The notes under the pieces were generated by a model, which ran no database searches, was not told where the DNA came from, and was given only the letters and a program-made list of their open reading frames with translations. Below, piece after piece: positions 16,328-23,045 of a DNA stretch of 64,000 bases. Position numbers and translations under genes: made by a program. The DNA is from Myxococcota bacterium (GTDB lineage: Bacteria; Myxococcota; XYA12-FULL-58-9; JALHOP01). The stretch lies in contig JALHOP010000008.1 of NCBI GenBank assembly GCA_022842935.1, positions 62,001 through 126,000 on the forward strand. The letters run 5' to 3'. The stretch's first letter is position 1. Each line of letters starts with the position of its first letter.

Positions 16328-18226
16328 ATGACGGACGTGGGCCGGAGCATCAACCCGTCCGCTCGAGCAAACATCGAGCATCGCTCGCTCGCGGTTGGCC
16401 CCAGGCCGTCCGGCGGCGGCGTTTGGTCATCGGCGGGCGGAGCTCGGCCGTCGGCCATCGTTGCAGCGACGGTCGGTACTCGGCCATCGACGCTCGCCGA
16501 GCGCCCCTCAGCCGGGGTCGTGCGCCCGTCGCCAAACGCGGTCGCCTCTACCGACAACCTGGGTCGTTCCCTCGCCCTCCTCTCCGCCAGCGAGATCTTC
16601 GGACCCGAATTCGACTACGTGCGGATGTCGGAGCGCGAGGCGGTGGCCGCCACCATGGCAAGCCTCACCGCTCTGCAGTCACGCATCATCGGCTCGGCCC
16701 ACGGCTTCGCGCCGCGGCTCGCCTTCCGCGACGAGATCGGTCGCACGAACGTTCGCCTGGCGCGCACCTACGACGGCGTTCCCATCTTCGGCTGCGAGGT
16801 GGTGACACACCTTGGCAGCGACGGCACCGTCCGCGATGTTACGAACGGCACCGTGCCGACCGACCTCGCGCTCGACACCAAGCCGCGCATCAGTGAACGG
16901 GCCGCCATGGCTACTGCCGCGCGAGAGTTCGCTGCCGCGCCCGAACGAACGCAAGGTCCGAATCTGGTCGTCGTAAGGCTCGATGACGGCGAATACCGCC
17001 TCGCGCACTACATCGCGCTATCCGCTTTCACGGACGGAACGCCTCGGCGCACCCACTATTTCGTCGACGCACACAGTGGTGAGCTCTTGCCGCTCACCTT
17101 CAGCGATCGCACGGGCGTGCGTCACGAGCACCTCGCACGTCAAGTCGCGAAGGTTCGTGGCCAGACTATCGCGGCAACGCGCGCTGACCGCGATGCGCCG
17201 GCCGAAGGGACCGGCAACTCAATCTTCAGCGGGAGCGTCCCCCTAACCACGACGCGCGACGGCGACCGGTACATCTTGCGCGATCCCACCAACAACGACG
17301 CCGAGACGCGCGACGCGCACAACGGTTCAGGTGGCACCAGCTCGCGCAACACCGTTTTTACGGACAACGACAACCGCTGGGCAGGCCCAGGTGACGACGC
17401 CCGCGTTCGCGACGCGGTCGACGCGCAATACGCCGCGGTTCAGTATCTGCGCTACCTGCGTGAGATCTTCGGGCGCAACTCGCTCGATGACCGTGGCAAG
17501 CGCCTCATCTCGAACGTCCACGTCTACAACAACTACGCCAACGCCTTCTGGGACGGCGAGACGATGAACTACGGCGACGGTGACGGTGGCGAGAACCTCT
17601 CGCAAACCGACTCCGACACTGGCGGTCACGAGGCGACCCACGGCCTCACGGACGCAACGAGCCGCCTCATCTATCGTGGCGAGTCCGGCGCGCTGAACGA
17701 GGCCGGCTCCGACGTCATTGGCGCAGCCGGCTTCAATTGGTTCCTGCGGGGGGCGCGCGGGGCGGGCGTGCTCCGTGACTATCTGTTGTTCGAGGACAGC
17801 TACACCCCCAGCAATCCCGACGACGCCATCCGGTACATGAACGACCCGGTGAAAGACGGCGCTTCGCGTGACAACTACCGCACGCGCTACACGGGCAGCG
17901 CCGACAACGGCGGCGTTCACTGGAACTCCGGCATCGCCAACAATTTCTTCTATTTGCTGGCGGAAGGCGGCGCGAACCGCACCTCTCAGGCGCGCGTCGC
18001 GCAAGGCATCGGCATGGAGAAGGCGCTGCGCATCTACTACCGCGCCCACAACGTCTACTTCACCCCCGATACGACCTTCCAGGCCGCCCGCATCGGCTGG
18101 CTCAAAGCCGCGACCGATCTCTTCGGGGCGGACTCGGCCGAAGTCCGCACGGTAGCGCAAGCCGCTGACGCCGTCGGCATCCCCGGCCCCCCCCGGCCGC
18201 CGACGACCGTGGCCCTGCTCGCCTAG
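16328..18226 (+). CDS. M4 (thermolysin-family) metallopeptidase paralog 4
   Basis: 632 residues from ATG 16328, 4 nt after paralog 3. The N-terminus (about 20-75) contains five R-P-S units spaced 7-14 residues apart, with no Sec signal. Propeptide: FGPEF, VRLARTYDGVPIFGCE and HYFVDAHSGELLPLTF. Peptidase domain: HEATH with zinc ligands H434, H438 and E458 (ALNEAGSD), and HWNSGIANNFFYLL around the catalytic His, so it is probably active. Just before the zinc motif it has GENLSQTDSDTGG where paralogs 1-3 have a RVAGPMVD-like stretch. The tail after AVGIP is Pro-rich and ends ALLA. It is the last peptidase before the ATP-grasp gene, 154 nt downstream. Confidence 0.95.
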   Translation: MTDVGRSINPSARANIEHRSLAVGPRPSGGGVWSSAGGARPSAIVAATVGTRPSTLAERPSAGVVRPSPNAVASTDNLGRSLALLSASEIFGPEFDYVRMSEREAVAATMASLTALQSRIIGSAHGFAPRLAFRDEIGRTNVRLARTYDGVPIFGCEVVTHLGSDGTVRDVTNGTVPTDLALDTKPRISERAAMATAAREFAAAPERTQGPNLVVVRLDDGEYRLAHYIALSAFTDGTPRRTHYFVDAHSGELLPLTFSDRTGVRHEHLARQVAKVRGQTIAATRADRDAPAEGTGNSIFSGSVPLTTTRDGDRYILRDPTNNDAETRDAHNGSGGTSSRNTVFTDNDNRWAGPGDDARVRDAVDAQYAAVQYLRYLREIFGRNSLDDRGKRLISNVHVYNNYANAFWDGETMNYGDGDGGENLSQTDSDTGGHEATHGLTDATSRLIYRGESGALNEAGSDVIGAAGFNWFLRGARGAGVLRDYLLFEDSYTPSNPDDAIRYMNDPVKDGASRDNYRTRYTGSADNGGVHWNSGIANNFFYLLAEGGANRTSQARVAQGIGMEKALRIYYRAHNVYFTPDTTFQAARIGWLKAATDLFGADSAEVRTVAQAADAVGIPGPPRPPTTVALLA

Positions 18227-18380
18227 CGCCTCGGCTTCGATTTTCTTCAGCCTGAGCAACGAATTGGCTAGCGGTATTTCAATAGCCATCAGCCGCGCCA
18301 GCCTCCTCTAGCCACCCGTCTCGCCAACAAAATTGGGCGACTTCGCAACGATCGCGTGATTAGTGACGATAAGTCAGGGT

Positions 18381-19970
18381 ATGGGAAGCAGCTCGATAGC
18401 TGATCAGGGGCTGTCTCGGCTCAGTCAGCCCCCAACCTCCGAGGCGAAGGAAAACGCCCAGCCACCGGCTGTGAGCTTTGCCGTTGGCCCGGGAGCTCAA
18501 ACCGTCGCGGCGCCGGTCATGCAGACCCCCCATGGGAGCATGCCGGGCAACACGCTGTCGTTCGTCGTCCCCAACGAAGTGCTCGTCAACGGGCGCCGCT
18601 TGGACCTGAGCGTCGCGGGCCTCATTGGCATTGCTCGGGGGCCCCAGGTGCTCGAGCAGGAGGGCCTGCTCGGCAGCTTCACGACCGCCACCTTGAAGGC
18701 CTTCACGACCCGCCTGCAGGTTCTGCCGGGGGTTGGTGAGGTCGTCCGTCAGGGCGCCGAGACCTGGTTGCGCGGGAGCACCTGGCTTGGCAGCGCGGGT
18801 GCTGGTGTCAGCGCCGCCCTCGGCCATCTCGTCGATACGCGGCCACGCAACGTGATCCACTTCGACATGACCGCGCTCGATATTGACTTGAACGCGATCT
18901 ACTGTGGCGCTCAGTACGGCATGCGCGGACTCGGCATCGCGACGAATGCGTCCGACATCGTGGTCTTGCCCGAGGATATGCCGCAGGAAGGCATCGACGC
19001 GGTTCGCCGCTCGCGGCGGCTCGCTGGGTTGCCGAACCCGTACATCATCAGCGAGGGCGACTTCCGCAAGCATCGCCGCGAGCTCGAGCGCGAGTACGGG
19101 CCCGTGGAAATGTTCATGCGCGACGCCAAGCACGTGGACCAGAAATCCGTCGCGTGGAGCAAGATCCTCAACAACAAGCTCGACGGAGCCACCATCTGCC
19201 AGCGACTCGGCGTTCCGCTCCCACAAACGTTCCACAACGACGTCGCGGGCAAGCTCGACTACACCCGCATCCCCGCAAACACCCCGCTGATCCTCAAGGC
19301 CGAATACTCGGCCGGGGGTTCGGGCGTGAAGTTCGTCGCGAACGTCGATGACCTCAAGGAACGCGTAGCCGCGCTCAACGCGACGGACCGCATCCAGGTC
19401 CAGCGCTGGGTGCCCGGCGAAGACATCAGCTTCCTGTTCCACTGCGGCGAGCACGGCGCGACGCTCATCTCGTCGAGTCAGCAGGAGATGGAAGGAGGCG
19501 TGAGCCACGTCGGAAATGCCATCCCAGGTGACCGCCATCGCATCCGTGATGCCTACGCGACGGCCATGAAGCCGTTCGCGGACTACGCGCAGCGCAAGGG
19601 CTTCCGCGGTCACTTGGGCATCGATGCGCGCATCAGCGACGTCGATGGCGAGGTCGATTTCATCGAATGCAACCCGCGCCGCACCGCAGTGTCGACACCG
19701 ACCGTCATCGCGACGCAGCTCGGCTTCCCGGAGTTCTGTCACCGGCAAATGGTGTTCAAGGACAAAGCGAGCCTCGACATAACGCTCGATCGATTCGCTT
19801 ACCGTCCCGACAACAAGCAGGGCGTGGTGATCACGACCTGCCTCGGTAAGCCCGGGAACAAGTACAAGTCAGAGTTCGTATTTTTGGAGAGCGGCGCCGA
19901 CGGGACGAAGTTCCGCGACGAGGTGATCCGCTGGGCAAAGGAGATGGGTTACCTCTACGACGCGAAATGA
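18381..19970 (+). CDS. ATP-grasp domain ligase-like protein next to the M4 peptidase array
   Basis: 529 residues from ATG 18381 (a GTG at 18363 adds six residues; neither has a clear ribosome-binding site). After a Ser/Pro/Ala-rich N-terminus (1-55) and a pre-ATP-grasp region (about 60-230), an ATP-grasp fold is visible: nucleotide-binding Lys306 in PLILKAEYSAGGSGVKF, a Gly-rich loop after it, and the metal-binding IECNPRR with E429 and N431. ATP-grasp enzymes activate a carboxylate as acyl phosphate and join it to an amine, thiol or hydroxyl; some modify protein termini or RiPP precursors. The substrate is unknown. Same strand and close to four M4 peptidases, hence a possible partner in their modification; this is inference only. 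Confidence 0.87.
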   Translation: MGSSSIADQGLSRLSQPPTSEAKENAQPPAVSFAVGPGAQTVAAPVMQTPHGSMPGNTLSFVVPNEVLVNGRRLDLSVAGLIGIARGPQVLEQEGLLGSFTTATLKAFTTRLQVLPGVGEVVRQGAETWLRGSTWLGSAGAGVSAALGHLVDTRPRNVIHFDMTALDIDLNAIYCGAQYGMRGLGIATNASDIVVLPEDMPQEGIDAVRRSRRLAGLPNPYIISEGDFRKHRRELEREYGPVEMFMRDAKHVDQKSVAWSKILNNKLDGATICQRLGVPLPQTFHNDVAGKLDYTRIPANTPLILKAEYSAGGSGVKFVANVDDLKERVAALNATDRIQVQRWVPGEDISFLFHCGEHGATLISSSQQEMEGGVSHVGNAIPGDRHRIRDAYATAMKPFADYAQRKGFRGHLGIDARISDVDGEVDFIECNPRRTAVSTPTVIATQLGFPEFCHRQMVFKDKASLDITLDRFAYRPDNKQGVVITTCLGKPGNKYKSEFVFLESGADGTKFRDEVIRWAKEMGYLYDAK

Positions 19971-20008
19971 GTGTGGCCGACGACCAGTGGCCTCGACAGC
20001 TCAAACTC

Positions 20009-20119
20009 GACCGATGACCGATGACCGATGACCGATGACCGATGACCGATGACCGATGACCGATGACCGATGACCGATGACCGATGACCGATGACCGATG
20101 ACCGATGACCGATGACCGA
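20009..20119. repeat. Tandem heptamer array, about 16 copies of GACCGAT
   Basis: A 111-nt run of perfect 7-nt repeats (GACCGAT on the plus strand, ATCGGTC on the minus strand) fills the gap between the convergent ATP-grasp and dksA-like genes. The same heptamer forms a second, degenerate array at 28206-28296. It does not code for either gene; no spacers, so it is not CRISPR. Confidence 0.97.
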
Positions 20120-20127
20120 GGTGCGCC

Positions 20128-20547
20128 TTAGCGCCCTGCTCGGTTACCTTTTTCTCGCTCGAGCTGCTCTTTGTACTCCAGTGAGTACCGCGTCCACGGG
20201 CGGATCTCGAGGCGGCGGAGCTCGATAGGCTCGCCGGTCCCTTCGCACACGCCGTACGTGCCATGCTCGAACTTCGCGAGCGCATGATCGATCTCGGCGA
20301 GGAGCTTGTGCTCTTTGTCGGCCAAGCGAAGCAGGTAGGCCTGGTCGGAGTGCCGCGTCGCCATGTCCATTTCGTCGGCGAGGTTATCGCGGTCCTCGGT
20401 GGCCTGCGTGACGTGACTATCGAGACGGGAAAGGACGCGGCCGCGCTCTTCGAGCAGCGCCTTCTTCAGCCCATCAAGATCTTTCTTGGTGAGCTCGCGG
20501 TCTTCTTGTTCCTCTTGTCCCTTACGTCCACGCTTGGCCAATGCCAT
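20128..20547 (-). CDS. DksA/TraR-family RNA-polymerase-binding regulator lacking most zinc cysteines
   Basis: 139 residues; AGGAG precedes the ATG at 20547. A basic N-terminus (MALAKRGRKGQEEQ) is followed by a coiled-coil segment (about 20-95, rich in Leu, Glu, Lys and Arg) and the C-terminal DksA/TraR region YGVCEGTGEPIELRRLEIRP. Classic DksA has four cysteines (C-x2-C and C-x2-C); here only one Cys remains, the others being replaced (CEGT, RYSLEY), so zinc is probably not bound. Zn-independent DksA variants are known and can still bind the RNA polymerase secondary channel, where they act with ppGpp. Convergent with the ATP-grasp gene, from which it is separated by the heptamer array. Confidence 0.9.
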   Translation of the reverse strand: MALAKRGRKGQEEQEDRELTKKDLDGLKKALLEERGRVLSRLDSHVTQATEDRDNLADEMDMATRHSDQAYLLRLADKEHKLLAEIDHALAKFEHGTYGVCEGTGEPIELRRLEIRPWTRYSLEYKEQLEREKGNRAGR

Positions 20548-21068
20548 TTGCAGCTCCTACCCCAGTGAATACGCTCCGCGCGCAGGGCGGTTCGTCAAGC
20601 AGCCCAAGGTGGCGCGGTTTCAAGCCGAGCGCAAGGGCTTATGTGGTGGCGTGATCGCAGTCAGGCGTTAGAGGTCCCCGACCAAAGGCTGCCTCATCGC
20701 GAGCGACAACCGCGTAAAATCCATGGGTTTGGAGATGCGCGCATGCCGAATTGTCCGTGGCGGGTGCCTCGACAGCGGCAATCTAGGCGCGCGGCTTGTT
20801 TTGCGGACTGGCCGCAAAAGGCCCGCGCCCTCCGCGGGACACCGCTATTACGGACAAAGACCACCTCGTCAGCGGGCCACGCTTGGAATGAATATCCCTG
20901 GGGTCGGCCGCGTCGTCATGGCCACGTTGATGAACGAGCAGCGACTTGCTCCCCCAACGCGCGCGATAAACCCTTCGCAGCGGTCTCGGTGGGCATCCGT
21001 CGTCGCCCCCAAGGCTTGCGGTTTGGGCGCGTTTTGGTATGACGCGCCCGCCCAACAAGGACACCGTC
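20548..21068. other. 521-nt intergenic region between dksA-like and inositol-phosphate synthase genes
   Basis: The two flanking genes are divergent, so promoters for both should lie here. The only clear structure is a perfect 8-bp inverted repeat, TTTTGCGG (20799-20806) and CCGCAAAA (20812-20819), with a 5-nt loop, which could be an operator. A 133-codon plus-strand frame in this stretch is rich in Arg, Trp and Pro and looks like chance. No tRNA or known RNA fold was recognised. Confidence 0.5.
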
Positions 21069-22382
21069 ATGAAGAAACCCACTGCGATCAAGCCCGCCAG
21101 CGGCAAGCTCGGCATCCTGCTTCCCGGTATGGGAGCGGTCGGAACGACCATCATCGCCGGCGCCATGCTCGTCCGTAAGGGCCACGCCAAGCCGTTCGGC
21201 TCGCTCACGCAGATGGGCGCTATCCGTCTGGGCAAGCGTACCGACAACCGCTCACCGCTCATCAAGGACTTCATCTCGCTCGCAAGCCTCGACAATGTGG
21301 TGTTTGGCGGCTGGGACCTCTTCCCTGCGAACGCCTACGAATCGGCCATGGACGCCAAAGTGCTCACGGCCGACCACCTGAACCTCATCAAAGACGAGCT
21401 CTCGGCGGTGAAGCCGATGGAGTCGGTGTTCTTCCCCGAATACGTGAAGCGTCTTCGTGGCGAAAACGTGAAGAAGCAGACATCGAAGCGTGAGCTCGCT
21501 GAGGCGGTCCGCGAAGACATTCGCAACTTCAAGAAGACCAACGGTCTCGACCGCGCCGTCGCAGTTTGGTGCGGCTCGACCGAAGTGCATCGCGAGCCGA
21601 CGGCGGTCCACGCCTCGCTCAAGGCGTTCGAGAAGGGGCTCGATAGCTCGGACGGCTCCATCGCGCCGTCGCAAATCTACGCCTACGCGTGCTTGATGGA
21701 AGGCGTCTCGTACGCAAACGGCGCTCCTAATCTGACCGTCGACGTGCCGGCCATGCTCGAGCTTGCGCGCGAGCGGCAGGTGCCCATCAGCGGCAAGGAC
21801 TTCAAGACCGGTCAGACGTTGATGAAGACCATCCTCGCGCCTGGCCTGAAGTCCCGCATGTTGGGCATTCGCGGCTGGTTCTCGACCAATATCCTCGGCA
21901 ATCGCGACGGCGAGGTTCTCGACGATCCAGAGAGCTTCAAGTCGAAGGAAGTGTCGAAGCTCGGCGTTCTCGAGCAGATCCTGCAGCCGGAGAAGTACCC
22001 AGATCTCTACGGCAACATGTACCACAAGGTCCGCATCGAATATTACCCGCCACGCGGTGACGAGAAGGAAGGCTGGGACAACCTCGATATCTTCGGTTGG
22101 CTGGGCTACCCGATGCAAATCAAGGTCGACTTCCTTTGTCGCGACTCGATCCTCGCGGCCCCTGTCGCGCTCGACCTTGCGCTCTTCTCCGACTGGGCGC
22201 ACCGCGCGGGCATGCACGGCATCCAAGAGTGGCTGTCGTTCTACTACAAGTCACCGCAGGCGGCGCCCGGCCTCTACGCCGAGAACGACCTGTTCATTCA
22301 GCAGATGAAGCTCAAGAACACGCTGCGCTGGGCGCAGGGTGAAGAGCAGATCACGCATCTCGGCCACGAGTACTACGACTAG
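21069..22382 (+). CDS. ino1: Inositol-3-phosphate synthase
   Basis: 437 residues from ATG 21069 (MKKPTAIKPASGKLG), chosen over ATG 21039 because an AAGG motif lies 8 nt upstream and the Rossmann fold starts soon after (GILLPGMGAVGTTIIAGAML, NAD-binding). Conserved family elements follow: NAYESAMDA-like segment, NGAPNLTVDVPAM, and the signature SGKDFKTGQTLMKTILAP that includes active-site lysines, then a domain with FLCRDSILAAP. The enzyme converts glucose-6-phosphate to 1L-myo-inositol-3-phosphate with internally recycled NAD, the first step to inositol lipids and other inositol compounds. Length fits bacterial homologs of the long type. Stands alone; followed by a hairpin and a 663-nt noncoding stretch. 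Confidence 0.93.
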   Translation: MKKPTAIKPASGKLGILLPGMGAVGTTIIAGAMLVRKGHAKPFGSLTQMGAIRLGKRTDNRSPLIKDFISLASLDNVVFGGWDLFPANAYESAMDAKVLTADHLNLIKDELSAVKPMESVFFPEYVKRLRGENVKKQTSKRELAEAVREDIRNFKKTNGLDRAVAVWCGSTEVHREPTAVHASLKAFEKGLDSSDGSIAPSQIYAYACLMEGVSYANGAPNLTVDVPAMLELARERQVPISGKDFKTGQTLMKTILAPGLKSRMLGIRGWFSTNILGNRDGEVLDDPESFKSKEVSKLGVLEQILQPEKYPDLYGNMYHKVRIEYYPPRGDEKEGWDNLDIFGWLGYPMQIKVDFLCRDSILAAPVALDLALFSDWAHRAGMHGIQEWLSFYYKSPQAAPGLYAENDLFIQQMKLKNTLRWAQGEEQITHLGHEYYD

Positions 22383-23045
22383 TCAGTGATAACCGCTCCT
22401 TGGCTGGGTGCGCGTCGCGCATCCAGCGTTGCCGCATGAGTTCGTCTGAGCTCAGCGGGAGAGCGCTATTTTTGCGGACGCTCGCGGCGCAAGCTTGGAT
22501 TCTTGTGCCGCGCGGCACGCGTCCGATGCGTCGCTGACCGCGCTGTTCGGTATGCGCGGACGAGCCTCATCTCGTCGTTCGCTTTAACGGATGCAGGCGC
22601 GCAACGATTGTCCGCCATGGCAGACGGGCGCAGCTCCGCTTAGGGGGCCGCGTCGCCCGCGAACGATTCTGGCGCGTCTGAATGGGCCCACGTGCACGCG
22701 ATGATGCCAAGGCGTCAGCGCCGATGAACGCTAAAGCGGGAAGCCGCCCTACTTACGCTGGACTGCGTTTGAACGCAAAAAGTCCACCGAATAATCGACC
22801 ATTGCGCGTACATTTCCGATCGCCCGGCCAAAACACGAGTCATGACGATGAGTTGACGCACGGCGCCAATGTGCGTTTTGGGGATCTGGATCCCCTCCGC
22901 GATCCCACAACCGCACAAACCCACTTCTGTCAGACCCCTTTTGTATTTAACTGCCCATCACAACAAACACGTCGGCGGACGTGCGAGTTGCGACTTACCA
23001 CCACCCGGCAGCGCGTGACTGTCGAACCGAACGGGGCCAAGCGGC
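22383..23045. other. 663-nt noncoding region upstream of ribonucleotide reductase alpha gene
   Basis: Apart from the hairpin at its start I see no gene here. The part from about 22770 to 22970 is distinctly richer in A and T than its surroundings, as expected for a promoter or leader. I looked for paired NrdR boxes and for an obvious cobalamin-riboswitch core and could not find either by eye. A 141-codon frame from 22682 that runs into nrdA looks like chance. Confidence 0.5.
22404..22426 (+). terminator. Hairpin downstream of inositol-3-phosphate synthase
   Basis: CTGGGTGC and GCATCCAG can pair with one G-T wobble, 21 nt after the stop codon. No T-tract follows, so it could stabilise the 3' end or act with Rho rather than as a classic intrinsic terminator. 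Confidence 0.35.

Noticed and set aside
15244-19748. Long antisense frames opposite the M4 and ATP-grasp genes (for example 437 codons at 15244-16557 and 462 codons at 18360-19748)
   Set aside because: Rich in Arg, Val, Ala and His with no domain signatures. The opposite strand encodes complete, motif-bearing proteins; such frames are expected at this GC content.
20009-20119. CRISPR array
   Set aside because: The repeats are contiguous heptamers without spacers and no cas gene is present in the window.
20641-21042. 133-codon frame between dksA-like and inositol-phosphate synthase genes
   Set aside because: Trp/Arg/Pro-rich, no ribosome-binding site and no recognisable fold.
22700-23045. Paired NrdR boxes upstream of nrdA and nrdB
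   Set aside because: I found no sequence near the ACACTATATATAGTGT-type consensus in either upstream region by eye.
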